A DNA stretch of 64,000 bases from Peptostreptococcaceae bacterium. GTDB lineage: Bacteria; Bacillota; Clostridia; Peptostreptococcales; Filifactoraceae. The stretch spans positions 57,941 to 121,940 of the forward strand of contig JAUNKE010000002.1 of the NCBI GenBank assembly GCA_030532905.1. The letters are read 5' to 3'. Below, one piece after another: positions 36,555 through 45,577 of the stretch. Position 1 is the first letter of the stretch. Each line of letters begins with the position of its first letter. The position numbers and the translations under genes were made by a program. The notes beneath the pieces are model-generated. The model searched no databases. It saw nothing but the letters and a program-made list of their open reading frames with translations, and was not told where the DNA came from.

Positions 36555-36845
36555 CTAATTTTTTATCAGCCGAATATATTTGATGATTTGCTTGCCGGAA
36601 AAAAACAGCAGCAAAATGACCACTCCGAACAGCACTGCAATGCCGGGGATAAAAATTTCTTCTTGGTTGGCAAAACTCTCCATCAGCTTTCGGATGAACA
36701 CATTCAGCGAAAGAATACAAACAAATGCCACAACGAGCCAAGTGACCATGCTTTTGATACAAAGTGTTTTGGTGATTGTTCTTTTCATTTTCTTCTCCAT
36801 TTCAATCCGTAAGCGATTCAAAGGAATCATTTCCGTCTTCAACAT
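36555..36845 (-). CDS. Small two-helix membrane protein of unknown function
   Basis: A 96-residue basic protein with two membrane helices (about 31-53 and 66-85) separated by a short loop, and a Lys/Arg-rich N-terminus. No family recognised. The start at 36845 has an AAGGAAAG site; a -10-like TATAAT on the minus strand lies about 20 nt upstream. Inner ATGs (for example at 36800) are possible starts. Confidence 0.5.
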   Translation of the reverse strand: MLKTEMIPLNRLRIEMEKKMKRTITKTLCIKSMVTWLVVAFVCILSLNVFIRKLMESFANQEEIFIPGIAVLFGVVILLLFFSGKQIIKYIRLIKN

Positions 36846-37034
36846 CTTTCCTTATGATTTCTATTATATATTAACCGGAGGCGTTCTTTCAAATAATTTC
36901 AATGTAATCGCACAGAGGAATTTTCCGAAACTCTTTTCAGGTGCATTTTTTGCAAAGATAGAAGCCGATTTCTTTCTTCAAAAAAACTTCCAACTTACTT
37001 TTTCCGCACGCTTTTCAGGTTTTACTCTTTTCTC

Positions 37035-37063
37035 TTGAAATGCCTTTGTTCTTAGGCTATAAT
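37035..37063 (+). promoter_or_regulatory. Strong sigma-A promoter of trkA-trkH
   Basis: TTGAAA (37035-37040) and TATAAT (37058-37063) are 17 bp apart. The predicted start near 37070 gives a leader of about 19 nt before the trkA ATG at 37089, which has a GGAGGA site. Confidence 0.75.
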
Positions 37064-37088
37064 CATAATAGCGATTGGAGGATGACTT

Positions 37089-38450
37089 ATGCAAATTATT
37101 GTAATTGGTGGCGGAAAGGTCGGCGATTCGCTCGCATACCATCTCACGAGAGAAGGATGTAATGTGACCGTTATCGACACCAACTTGAAACTGCTTGAAA
37201 AATTTACACAAACTTATGATATCATCGGCATTCACGGAAACGGAACTTCCCGCGACATTCTACTGCAAGCCGATGTTGCCAACGCAGATATGTTGATTGC
37301 CGTTACGCAATCGGATGAAATAAATACGCTTTGCTGTATGGTGGGCAAAGAACTCGGTGCCAAATACACCATCGCTCGTGTTCGTAAGCCGGAGTATTCC
37401 AATCAGGTGCTCTTTATGCAAAAGGGATTGAAGATTGACCTCATTTTGAATCCCGACCAGGTGGCTGCGAGCTATATTTCGCGAATCATTCAATACCCGA
37501 GCACTTTGGAAGTGGAAACCTTTGTTAAAGGAAAGGTGAATCTCGTCGGTTTTGAAATTCCGGAGGGCAATCCGCTTGCCAATCAGCGACTCGCGGATAT
37601 CTCCAGAAATCTGAACATCGACATTTTGGTTTGCTGTGTGACGCGGGAAAATGAAGTGTTCATTCCCAACGGTGATTTCGTTCTTGCGGAGAATGACCGA
37701 ATCTATGTGACCGCGACATCGGGCGAGCTTTCCAATTTCTTCAAAACCGTCGGCATTATCAATACCAAAATCAAAGATGTCATGTTGATTGGAGGAGGCT
37801 CCATTTCTTATTATGTTGCAAAAAATCTGGAAGAGATGCGCATGAATGTACGCGTGATTGAAATCAATCCGGAGCGTGCGGAAGATCTCAGCAAGATGAT
37901 TCCGAACTCGACGGTTATCAACGGCGACGGAACCAATCCCGAAATTTTGGACGAAGAAAATCTCGAATCGATGGACGCCTGCATTTCATTGACCGGCATC
38001 GACGAAGAAAATATTATCATTTCTTTGTATGCCAACAGCAAAAATGTGCGCAAGGTCATCACGAAGGTCAACCGATACGGCTTTATCAAAATGATCAGCA
38101 ACTCCGGAATCGGTGCCATCGTCACGCCGAAGGAAATGATTGTGCAGCGAATCGTTCGCTATGTGCGCGCAAAAATCAATTCGAAGGGCTCGAATGTGCA
38201 GACGCTTTACAAATTGCTCAACAATCGAGTGGAGGCATTGGAATTTAAGGTGGCGGAAGATGCCGATTTTATAAATATTCCTATCAAGGAAATGCCGATC
38301 AAATCCGATATTATGCTCGCTTATATCATTCGAAACGGCAAAATCATCTTTCCGCGCGGAAATGACTTTCTATTGCCGGATGACAATGTCATCGTCGTGA
38401 CGACCATCAAATATCTTTCGGATTTAAAAGACATTTTTGAGATTGTATAA
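37089..38450 (+). CDS. trkA: Trk potassium uptake regulatory protein TrkA
   Basis: TrkA is the cytoplasmic gating ring of the Trk potassium transporter and binds NAD(H)/ATP. The 453-residue protein is a tandem of two RCK units: a first Rossmann fold (IVIGGGKVGDSLAYHL at residue 3, acidic strand end TVIDTNLKLLEKF) with its TrkA-C domain, and a second (DVMLIGGGSISYYVAKNL, about 231) with a second TrkA-C domain at the end. Length is typical. trkH follows 14 nt later in the same operon. Confidence 0.95.
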   Translation: MQIIVIGGGKVGDSLAYHLTREGCNVTVIDTNLKLLEKFTQTYDIIGIHGNGTSRDILLQADVANADMLIAVTQSDEINTLCCMVGKELGAKYTIARVRKPEYSNQVLFMQKGLKIDLILNPDQVAASYISRIIQYPSTLEVETFVKGKVNLVGFEIPEGNPLANQRLADISRNLNIDILVCCVTRENEVFIPNGDFVLAENDRIYVTATSGELSNFFKTVGIINTKIKDVMLIGGGSISYYVAKNLEEMRMNVRVIEINPERAEDLSKMIPNSTVINGDGTNPEILDEENLESMDACISLTGIDEENIIISLYANSKNVRKVITKVNRYGFIKMISNSGIGAIVTPKEMIVQRIVRYVRAKINSKGSNVQTLYKLLNNRVEALEFKVAEDADFINIPIKEMPIKSDIMLAYIIRNGKIIFPRGNDFLLPDDNVIVVTTIKYLSDLKDIFEIV

Positions 38451-38464
38451 AAGAAGGACATTCA

Positions 38465-39904
38465 ATGAATTATAAAATGGTAAAATATATTTTGGGGCAA
38501 ATGATGAAGGTGAACGGCTTTCTGATGATTATTCCTTTCATCGTTTCGCTGATTTATGCCGAGCATACGGCATTCGCTTTTTTGCCCCCGGTGATTATGT
38601 TGATGATTTGCGGCGCATTGCTCGGTCACAAAGTGCCCGATAGAAATAATATCTATGCCAAAGAAGGCATGGTCATCGTCGCTTTGTCGTGGATAATTTT
38701 CTCGGCATTCGGCGCGGCGCCCTTTGTCATCAGCGGACAGATTCCTTCGGTGGTCGATGCTTTTTTTGAAACCGTTTCGGGTTTTACCACAACGGGCTCG
38801 ACGATTCTGACGGAAATCGAATCCTTGCCGAAGGGAATTTTGTTTTGGCGAAGCTTTACGCATTGGATTGGCGGAATGGGCGTGCTCGTCTTCGCGCTGG
38901 CGGTTTTGCCGCAAAGTAATTCCCGCTCGATGCATCTGATGAAGGCGGAAGTGCCCGGCCCGACGGTCGGCAAACTGGTTTCCAGAATGCGAAACACCGC
39001 GCAGATTCTGTACGGGATATATATTGCGATTACGATTATTGAAATCATTTTGCTCTATCTCGGCAAGATGCCGCTCTATGACAGCATCGTCACCGCCTTC
39101 TCAACTGCGGGAACGGGCGGTTTTGCGGTTACCAATACCAGCATCGCACATTACGACAGCTACTATATCGACATGGTGGTTGCGACTTTTATGCTCATTT
39201 TCGGCGTCAACTTCAACCTGTATTTCTTTATTTTGACAAAGAATTTTGCCGAAGCTTTTCGCTCCGAAGAATTGCATTGGTACTTGGGCATCATGTTCAC
39301 CGCAACGATTTTCATCATGCTGAGCATCCATCATCTCTACGGTGATGTTGCACAAACTTTCCGCTACGCCTTTTTCCAAGTGTCTTCCATCATGACATCG
39401 ACCGGTTTTGCAACGGCGGACTATATGCAATGGTCTTCCTTTGCTCAGGCGATTATGATGATTTTGATGATGATTGGCGCTTGCGCCGGCTCAACGGGCG
39501 GCGGTCTGAAGGTGGCGCGAATCCTGATTTTGTTCAAGACGGCGGTGCGACGAGTCAAAAAGAATCTGCATCCGAATTGGGTGATGCCGATTACCTTGGA
39601 TGACAAATCTTTGGAAGACGATGTAATTTACGGTACCGGAACTTATATCGGGATATTCTTCATTATATTTTCCGCGTCGGTGCTCGGGCTTACGGCGCTC
39701 GGACTCGATATGGAAACCGCCTTCGGTGCAGTCAACGGTACGATTAACAACATCGGTCCGGGTTTGAAATCGGTGGGACCCGTCGGCAATTTCGCTCATC
39801 TGAGTGCGCCGATGAAATTGATTCTTTGTTTTGATATGCTTGCCGGTCGATTGGAACTCTTCCCGGTGCTTGCCCTCTTTACTTTGAGCACTTGGAAAAA
39901 ATAA
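38465..39904 (+). CDS. trkH: Trk potassium transporter membrane subunit TrkH
   Basis: TrkH is the potassium-conducting membrane subunit. The 479-residue protein has about 10-12 membrane segments and four pore loops: GFTTTGSTILTE, FSTAGTGGFAVTN, MTSTGFATADY and INNIGPGLKSVG. The conserved Gly of each selectivity filter is present. The start has an AAGAAGGAC site. Pairing with trkA supports potassium rather than other ions. Confidence 0.95.
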   Translation: MNYKMVKYILGQMMKVNGFLMIIPFIVSLIYAEHTAFAFLPPVIMLMICGALLGHKVPDRNNIYAKEGMVIVALSWIIFSAFGAAPFVISGQIPSVVDAFFETVSGFTTTGSTILTEIESLPKGILFWRSFTHWIGGMGVLVFALAVLPQSNSRSMHLMKAEVPGPTVGKLVSRMRNTAQILYGIYIAITIIEIILLYLGKMPLYDSIVTAFSTAGTGGFAVTNTSIAHYDSYYIDMVVATFMLIFGVNFNLYFFILTKNFAEAFRSEELHWYLGIMFTATIFIMLSIHHLYGDVAQTFRYAFFQVSSIMTSTGFATADYMQWSSFAQAIMMILMMIGACAGSTGGGLKVARILILFKTAVRRVKKNLHPNWVMPITLDDKSLEDDVIYGTGTYIGIFFIIFSASVLGLTALGLDMETAFGAVNGTINNIGPGLKSVGPVGNFAHLSAPMKLILCFDMLAGRLELFPVLALFTLSTWKK

Positions 39905-39929
39905 TTTGACTTAGACGATAGGAGCAAAA

Positions 39930-40781
39930 ATGATTCTGATAAAATGTTTTACCGACCCGATATGTACTTGGTGCTGGGGAAGTGAGCCGCTTCTTCGCAA
40001 ATTGGAAACTCATTTTCCGAATCAAATTCGATTAGAGCATATCATGGGCGGTCTTGTTGATGACATACATGGTTTTATGGACGAAGGCAATAATATCGGC
40101 GGCAATTCCGCAGCGGAATTCAATCGTCAAGTCGCAGCGCATTGGCTTGAAGCGTCGGCGAAACACAAGATGCCGGTAAACAGCGCGGATTTCAATTTAT
40201 TTTCCGACGAATATCCATCGACTTTTCCACAAAATATCGCCTACAAAGCCGCGCAGTTGACGGACGAGAGCAAGGCGGATTTGTTTTTATACAATCTTCG
40301 ACTTGCGTCGGCTGCAGAAGCGAGGTTGAGCAGTCATCGGGAAGTATTGCTTGAAATCGCCGCCGAATCGAAGCTCAATACGGAGCAATTTGCGGAGCAT
40401 TTGGCGGACGGCTCTGCCGAGAGAAATTTTGAAAAAGATTTGCAGGAGGCGGCCGCTTACGGCGTCAGCGTTTTTCCGACCTATGTGCTGGAGATGGACA
40501 ATCGGCAAATCAGCGCGCGCGGTTATGTAAGATTTGAGCAGTTCGTGGAGATGATTGCACATTTGAGCGATGGAAAAATCCGTCCTCAGTCCGTTGACTT
40601 TACGGAAGAAAATTTGTTTGCCTTAATGAAAGAACATCCGCGCATGGCGATGGAGGAAATTCGTCAGGCTTTTGACTTCTCAAATTTTGCCGAAGTCCAA
40701 AAAGCGCTCGAGCCTTTCGTGCAGACAGGTCGAATCGAAATCGTACAAATCGGAAACGGCGATTTTGCCGTCTTGAAGTAA
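39930..40781 (+). CDS. DsbA-like thioredoxin-fold protein with C-terminal winged-helix-like tail
   Basis: A 283-residue cytoplasmic DsbA/FrnE-family protein. The redox motif C12-TW-C15 (CTWC) sits at the start of the first helix, and the cis-proline motif VFPTYV is present near residue 190. There is no signal peptide, unlike secreted DsbA. The last 70 residues (EENLFALMKEHPRMAMEEIR and following) look like a small winged-helix-type domain. Relatives include the SpxH/YjbH adaptors and FrnE oxidoreductases; which role applies is not clear. It follows trkH by 25 nt. Confidence 0.8.
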   Translation: MILIKCFTDPICTWCWGSEPLLRKLETHFPNQIRLEHIMGGLVDDIHGFMDEGNNIGGNSAAEFNRQVAAHWLEASAKHKMPVNSADFNLFSDEYPSTFPQNIAYKAAQLTDESKADLFLYNLRLASAAEARLSSHREVLLEIAAESKLNTEQFAEHLADGSAERNFEKDLQEAAAYGVSVFPTYVLEMDNRQISARGYVRFEQFVEMIAHLSDGKIRPQSVDFTEENLFALMKEHPRMAMEEIRQAFDFSNFAEVQKALEPFVQTGRIEIVQIGNGDFAVLK

Positions 40782-40791
40782 TGCTTAAAAG

Positions 40792-40833
40792 AAGCTGTTG
40801 CAAAATGAAAATTCGTTTTGCCACAGCTTTTTT
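40792..40833 (+). terminator. Terminator of the trkA-trkH-dsbA-like unit
   Basis: AAGCTGT (40792-40798) and GCAAAA (40800-40805) pair with TTTTGC (40816-40821) and ACAGCTT (40823-40829) with one mismatch between the blocks, followed by a T-run to 40833. Confidence 0.8.
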
Positions 40834-40991
40834 GATACCTGATTCGTAAGAGAAATTGCAAATTAGACGAGAAATGGAAAATGGCTTACTCCTACGAGCT
40901 CGCCATTTCTCAGGGCATTTTGCCTTTTCTACAAATCCGAGTTGCATTCGGATTTTCTTTCTTTTTTCATCCGAATTCGGATGGTACATTT

Positions 40992-42242
40992 TTATGCCGC
41001 CGGAAATTTTCGGACATGGTTTTTGAAGGTCAAATAGCCGACCGTTAGCAGCAAGCCGATGACCGCCAAGCCGAATTTCGAGCTGCCGGAAATCTGTGTC
41101 GCGACACTCATCAAAAGCGTCCCCGTAAATGCCGCGCCTTTTCCGAAAATATCATAGAAGCTAAAAAATTCGTTGGTTCTCTCCTTCGGCACAATTTTTG
41201 AAAAATAAGAACGGGAAAGCGCCTGAATTCCGCCTTGGAACATCGCCACCACGACCGCCAAAAACCAAAACTCCCAAGCCTTGTCGAGCTGCAAAGCGAA
41301 AACCGCCACGCCCATATAACCCAAGATACATACCTGAATCATTTGGATTGCGGAATATTTTTTTGCCAGCTTGCCGAACAGAATCGCAAAAGGAAATCCT
41401 ACAAATTGTGTCAACAGCAGCGCGAGCAACATTTGATTATCCGAAATCCCCATGTCTTTTCCGTAGGAAGTCGCCATCTCGATGATGGTATATACTCCGT
41501 CGATATAAAGGAAGAAAGCAATCAAAAAAGTCATTACCTTTTTGTTATCCTTGATTGCCAAAATTCCCTTCTTCCAGTTTTGAAGATTCTCCATCAGCGT
41601 CGGTGCGTCTTCATCATGATGGATTTTTTGGCTGTATTTTTTGCGATAGCCTCTCGTGAGCGGAATCGTAAACACCACCCACCACAGCGCAATAATCACG
41701 AAAGAAATTTTGGTCGCCATCGCCGGACTCAGATTGAATACGCTCGCCTTCATAATAAAAATCAGTGCAAAAAGGAAGGGCACGACCGAGCCGAGATAGC
41801 CGAATGCATATCCTTTGGTCGAAATCTCGTCCATTTTTTCATGCGTCGTAATATCATTGAGCATCGCATCGTAAAAAATCAGCGACATATTGAATCCGAC
41901 TTTCCCGATGATGAACATTCCCAAGAATAAAAATCCTTCATTGACCAGACTCAGCAAAAAACAGCCTAAAGCGCCGAGCGACGCAAAGGTCAAAAATAAT
42001 TTGTTTTTGAAATCGCGACGGTCGCCGAGCGCGCCCAAGGTCGGCCCGAGTATCATCACGATGATGGTGGCAATCGATGCGGCATAGCCCCAATATGCCG
42101 TCGAATTGGCGAGCGAAATCCCGTCCTGCGCCGCCAAATTTTTGAAATAAATCGGTATTATCGTACTGACGATAAGAATGAATGCGGAATTTCCGACATC
42201 ATACAGTATCCAGCTTTTTTCGATTTTGGTTAACTTGCTCAT
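40992..42242 (-). CDS. MFS transporter of the UMF1/Atg22-like family
   Basis: A 416-residue membrane protein with about 12 predicted helices. The N-terminal segment SWILYDVGNSAFILIVSTII and IPIYFKNLA are typical of the UMF1 (Atg22-like) branch of the major facilitator superfamily, as is the loop LGALGDRRDFKNKLF between helices 2 and 3 and GGIQALSRSYFSKIVPKE in the second half. The substrate is unknown. It follows the phospholipase-like gene by 8 nt with a GGAGG site and is the last gene of the minus-strand run. Confidence 0.88.
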   Translation of the reverse strand: MSKLTKIEKSWILYDVGNSAFILIVSTIIPIYFKNLAAQDGISLANSTAYWGYAASIATIIVMILGPTLGALGDRRDFKNKLFLTFASLGALGCFLLSLVNEGFLFLGMFIIGKVGFNMSLIFYDAMLNDITTHEKMDEISTKGYAFGYLGSVVPFLFALIFIMKASVFNLSPAMATKISFVIIALWWVVFTIPLTRGYRKKYSQKIHHDEDAPTLMENLQNWKKGILAIKDNKKVMTFLIAFFLYIDGVYTIIEMATSYGKDMGISDNQMLLALLLTQFVGFPFAILFGKLAKKYSAIQMIQVCILGYMGVAVFALQLDKAWEFWFLAVVVAMFQGGIQALSRSYFSKIVPKERTNEFFSFYDIFGKGAAFTGTLLMSVATQISGSSKFGLAVIGLLLTVGYLTFKNHVRKFPAA

Positions 42243-42250
42243 CAGTCCTC

Positions 42251-43189
42251 CTAGTTGAATGTCTTGTCAAATCGTTTGGAAAGCGGAGTCCCGTATCGAA
42301 TCGAATCAAAAAATTCAATTAGCAAATCCGTTGCAATCGAAATCGCCAGCTCATAAATCGGCACGATGCATTTGGCATGCTCGACATGCTTCTTCCATCT
42401 TCGTGAAGTAAGTGCCAGCGAGCTGAATTTTTCATATTTCCCCATCAACAACTCGACCCCTTTGAAAACGGAAATATTCATTCCGCTCGGCGAATAGAGC
42501 AGACGATTGTAATTTACAAAGCTCTCCAAAGATTTTTGAATCTGTTTTTCGCTCAATTCGGGATACAGCGGCTGAATCGATTTTTCCAAATCCTTTTCAT
42601 AACGCGCAAAACGATAGCGACGAATCTTTTCCGGTTTAACGGACGGCTTGCTCGAATAAAAATTCGGCAATACCATCAACTCGTTCTTTTTGCCAAACGG
42701 ATTGCGATAACCCGCCTTGCTCTGCTTGCGATTATATTTAAGGAGATATTTTTCTTCCCGATGTTTCGCATCTCTTTTAAGAATCTCGCGCAGCAGAATC
42801 TCTCTGTCCAATTCGGTCTCGATTTGAATATGACCTTTGGAATCCTTGCCCAAGCGGTTGACGGTCGGATGCGCTTCCGAATCGAGTGCGTAATGACATA
42901 CGAATCCGAGCACATAGGCGAGCGCACGAAAATCACGGCTCTCCTTGATATGCAATTTGGCATTGTTCAAAAATTCCGCTCCGCTCCTGTCGTGAATCCG
43001 ACTCGCATACTCCACCACTTCATTCTTTTGCAATGGATTGTAGTAAAACATCGGGTCGGGTCCCTGCAAACCGATATTGAAATCCTGTCGATACTTCCGA
43101 ATCACCGCGATAATATCTTTTCTGTTTTTTTCAATCAATCTGCGATAAACTTCCTGTCCAAATAGATAATGCGTTGCGATAGCCGGCAT
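42251..43189 (-). CDS. Zinc-dependent phospholipase C-like protein
   Basis: A 312-residue protein of the Zn_dep_PLPC type (PF00882). It shows the metal-ligand pattern of the family: THYLFGQEVY at the N-terminus, GLQGPDPMFYYN, a central IHDRSGAEFL and FVCHYALDSEAHP. There is no signal peptide, so it is probably cytoplasmic, unlike the secreted alpha-toxin class; an enzymatic role on lipids is not shown. The C-terminal half is basic and not recognised. The ATG at 43189 has a GAAAGGAG site. Confidence 0.82.
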   Translation of the reverse strand: MPAIATHYLFGQEVYRRLIEKNRKDIIAVIRKYRQDFNIGLQGPDPMFYYNPLQKNEVVEYASRIHDRSGAEFLNNAKLHIKESRDFRALAYVLGFVCHYALDSEAHPTVNRLGKDSKGHIQIETELDREILLREILKRDAKHREEKYLLKYNRKQSKAGYRNPFGKKNELMVLPNFYSSKPSVKPEKIRRYRFARYEKDLEKSIQPLYPELSEKQIQKSLESFVNYNRLLYSPSGMNISVFKGVELLMGKYEKFSSLALTSRRWKKHVEHAKCIVPIYELAISIATDLLIEFFDSIRYGTPLSKRFDKTFN

Positions 43190-43204
43190 AAGTTCTCCTT
43201 TCCA

Positions 43205-43852
43205 CTAGCTCTCAAGCAGTTCATCCACTCTCTTTTTCAAAATCTCCAGCACCTTTGAATCATCATTGGGGTCATAGTGGTCGGTATTCGCTATCGTGGT
43301 GTAGGAATGCACCTTCGTATTGACCGAGCGATAGAAATAATCCAATACCAACTTCGTTCCCAAAAACTGATTCTCATGCTCTTTTTCTCCGCCGATGATA
43401 ATATTCATCGCCAGACGCTTTTTTGCGCGGTCAATCAGCGAATGCATCAAAGTGTATTTGCTGTGATAAATCGCCTGCGTTCTGTCGATGAGCGCTTTCA
43501 ATTTGGCGGGCGTACTGTCGAAATAAACGGGTGTTGCCAAAATCAAATAATCCATTTCGTCAAAATAACGATACATATATTTTATATCATCACGAAGCAT
43601 ACAAGCTCTGTGTTTCTTACAATATCCGCAGTCGATACAACCTTTGTAGTTCAACTTTTTCAAATCAAAATACAAAATGCTGAAATCGACTTCTCCGACA
43701 TCTTCATAATTCCAAAGCGCATCCGTCACATCGCCGAAACTCGTTACACAAGTTTTTCCTTTCGTATGAATATAGTCAACCACCATATCCACCAAACGAC
43801 GAGAACAAGCTCGCTTACTCTGACTCGCATTCAGTACAAGAATTCTTTTCAT
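43205..43852 (-). CDS. Flavodoxin-like NAD(P)H:FMN oxidoreductase with a cysteine cluster
   Basis: A 215-residue flavodoxin-fold protein. The start MKRILVLNASQSKRACSRRL fits the FMN-phosphate loop, and TPVYFDSTPAKLKALIDRTQ is the conserved second FMN contact. In between lies a cysteine-rich stretch, CIDCGYCKKHRAC, similar to the compact motif of iron-sulfur flavoproteins, which may bind a 4Fe-4S cluster. I chose the ATG at 43852 with a GGAG site 9 nt away. Confidence 0.82.
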   Translation of the reverse strand: MKRILVLNASQSKRACSRRLVDMVVDYIHTKGKTCVTSFGDVTDALWNYEDVGEVDFSILYFDLKKLNYKGCIDCGYCKKHRACMLRDDIKYMYRYFDEMDYLILATPVYFDSTPAKLKALIDRTQAIYHSKYTLMHSLIDRAKKRLAMNIIIGGEKEHENQFLGTKLVLDYFYRSVNTKVHSYTTIANTDHYDPNDDSKVLEILKKRVDELLES

Positions 43853-43916
43853 TCCTTTGTTCTCCTTCATCCCCCGCATCAACCCTGATGTCCTTTGTTG
43901 ATTTTAATACAAAGCA

Positions 43917-43941
43917 AAGAGCAAGCTCCTACTTGCTCCTA
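43917..43941 (-). terminator. Possible terminator at the end of the GlsB-like gene
   Basis: On the minus strand AGGAGCAAG and CTTGCTC repeats around 43917-43941 form a short hairpin followed by TTTGCTTTG. It overlaps the gene's end, so transcripts from fhs may partly stop here before the flavodoxin-like gene. Confidence 0.45.
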
Positions 43942-44190
43942 TTTTCCGCCCGAGACCTTGGATATGACAAAGAGTAACAGCCATGCACCGATGACCGATA
44001 CAAAAACGCTGTACAGATTAAAACCCGTCACACCCACTCGTCCGATTTGATTGAAGATAAAACCTCCAATCATCGCGCCGACAATTCCAACCGCCACATT
44101 GCCGAAAGTTCCGAGCGATTTCCCGCCCAAAATCTTATTCGCAATCCAGCCGGAAATGCCGCCCAAAATAATCCAAGTAAATAAACCCAT
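43939..44190 (-). CDS. GlsB/YeaQ/YmgE family small membrane protein
   Basis: An 83-residue protein of the transglycosylase-associated (PF04226) family. It has three membrane helices with the Gly-rich patterns LGGISGWIANKILGGKSLG and NVAVGIVGAMIGGFIFNQIG and an extra C-terminal helix. Members are linked to cell envelope stress; the molecular role is unknown. ATG at 44190 has an AAGGAGGAG site, 9 nt after the Mpv17-like gene. Confidence 0.85.
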   Translation of the reverse strand: MGLFTWIILGGISGWIANKILGGKSLGTFGNVAVGIVGAMIGGFIFNQIGRVGVTGFNLYSVFVSVIGAWLLLFVISKVSGGK

Positions 44191-44199
44191 ATCTCCTCC

Positions 44200-44841
44200 T
44201 TATTTCTTTTTCCGATTCGCAATTGCAAGCAAAAAGCCCAATGCGATGGACAAAAATGCGGATACGAGCACCCGATACTGCGACGGCAGCAAGAATACAA
44301 TCGTGTGCGCCGGAATCCAAAAGAAAATACAGGCCTTTGTCCATGTGAATTCAACCACCGAATGCCAATCGACCCTGTCCACGAGTGCGGACAATGTGAT
44401 TTTTTCATTTCGATAAAAGGCATCGACATACAAATCCGTAAATTTATGAAAAACCATCATCATCGGCCCGAAGCTGATGTTCATAATCATGGAACCGAAA
44501 AACGCATGTGCCACCTTTGAATTTTCAAATGGCAAAAGTCCCGCCTTTTGCACCGATGCCGCTCCCGCCATAAAAAAAGGAAACACGAGAGTGACCGCCA
44601 TTCCGATGAAACCCCAGATGACTGCGCGCATCAAAACGCCTTTGGGAATCAGATAGTCGCCTTTGCTCATTCGTATTCCCAAAAAATCGCCCATGCTCGC
44701 CAAAATGGCAAATTTGATAAATCCACCAAGATACACATGCTCTGTTGTAAATGCTAAAAAAGGCTCTCGGGTTGCGGGAACCAAAAGCATCGCAACCCAA
44801 GCCAGTAGTGCCAAAATCCAAAAAATGTCCCCTTTTTTCAT
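44200..44841 (-). CDS. Membrane protein resembling the Mpv17/PMP22 family
   Basis: A 213-residue protein with about five membrane segments. The C-terminal region TKACIFFWIPAHTIVFLLPS followed by QYRVLVSAFLSI closely follows the pattern of Mpv17/PMP22 proteins (W.xWP...NF.lvP..yRvl), and FGPMMMVFHKFTDLY resembles their GPxxHxWYxxLD motif. Eukaryotic members are organelle membrane channels; bacterial ones are poorly known. The resemblance is by eye and should be taken as a proposal. I chose the ATG at 44841 (GGAG site); it follows fchA by 10 nt. Confidence 0.6.
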   Translation of the reverse strand: MKKGDIFWILALLAWVAMLLVPATREPFLAFTTEHVYLGGFIKFAILASMGDFLGIRMSKGDYLIPKGVLMRAVIWGFIGMAVTLVFPFFMAGAASVQKAGLLPFENSKVAHAFFGSMIMNISFGPMMMVFHKFTDLYVDAFYRNEKITLSALVDRVDWHSVVEFTWTKACIFFWIPAHTIVFLLPSQYRVLVSAFLSIALGFLLAIANRKKK

Positions 44842-44851
44842 ACCGTCTCCA

Positions 44852-45568
44852 TCAGCCCAATGTAATCGTGTCGATGACATAAGCCATCACTTCCTGATAC
44901 TGTTTCGGATAGTCGGTGTCCACTTTTTTCAAAATCGAAGAAATTTCCGACTTGATCGGTGAGTCCTCGAGCATTTTCAAATTGATAAGTACATTGAGTT
45001 TTGCACTTTCAATCGCCGCCCGGAAACTCTCCGCCGCCACACCCACATCACTCATCACGAGTTTGGATGAAATTTTCATCAGCTCGAGCAGCATCTCAAA
45101 TGCTTCATACGATGTTTTGAGCGTTTCAAGCGGAACGAGACAAGCGGTCACAAGCGCCTCATCCATAATTATTTTTTTCTTCGCTTTTTCCTCGTCGGTA
45201 TTCGCCGGCAAGCCGTAAGCTTTGGACAATGGTAAAAAGTATTCTTCATCCAAATCGATTAAAGTCAGCATACGATTCGCTTTTTTGCTGCAATCGCGCT
45301 GAATCGCAATCAATCGCTCTTCAAATTCGGCAAATTTCTTCTTGCCGATTGTCAAATTACAAACCATCGACGCCAACGCAAAACCTTGCGACGCACTGAG
45401 TGCCGCCGCACCGCCGCCGCCCGGCGCCGCCAATTTGGACGCAAGCAATGCGATAAAACTTTCCACACTTTCCTTGCGAAGCGAATTTACTTCGCCCGCA
45501 GGCTCTTGAAGAAGCGGGCAATCCACTTCTCCAAAAACCAATTTATTATTTTCTACGGTTATACTCAT
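44852..45568 (-). CDS. fchA: Methenyltetrahydrofolate cyclohydrolase of the cyclodeaminase type (FchA-like)
   Basis: A 238-residue member of the cyclodeaminase/cyclohydrolase family. The first 30 residues are followed by SFIALLASKLAAPGGGGAAA with LSASQGFALASMVCNLTIGK, the folate-binding signature. FchA hydrolyses methenyl-THF to formyl-THF, the step next to Fhs in one-carbon metabolism; formiminotransferase-cyclodeaminase is the alternative for this fold. Adjacency to fhs (9 nt) supports the FchA role. Start at 45568 has a GGAG site. Confidence 0.88.
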   Translation of the reverse strand: MSITVENNKLVFGEVDCPLLQEPAGEVNSLRKESVESFIALLASKLAAPGGGGAAALSASQGFALASMVCNLTIGKKKFAEFEERLIAIQRDCSKKANRMLTLIDLDEEYFLPLSKAYGLPANTDEEKAKKKIIMDEALVTACLVPLETLKTSYEAFEMLLELMKISSKLVMSDVGVAAESFRAAIESAKLNVLINLKMLEDSPIKSEISSILKKVDTDYPKQYQEVMAYVIDTITLG

Positions 45569-45577
45569 TGAAATCTC

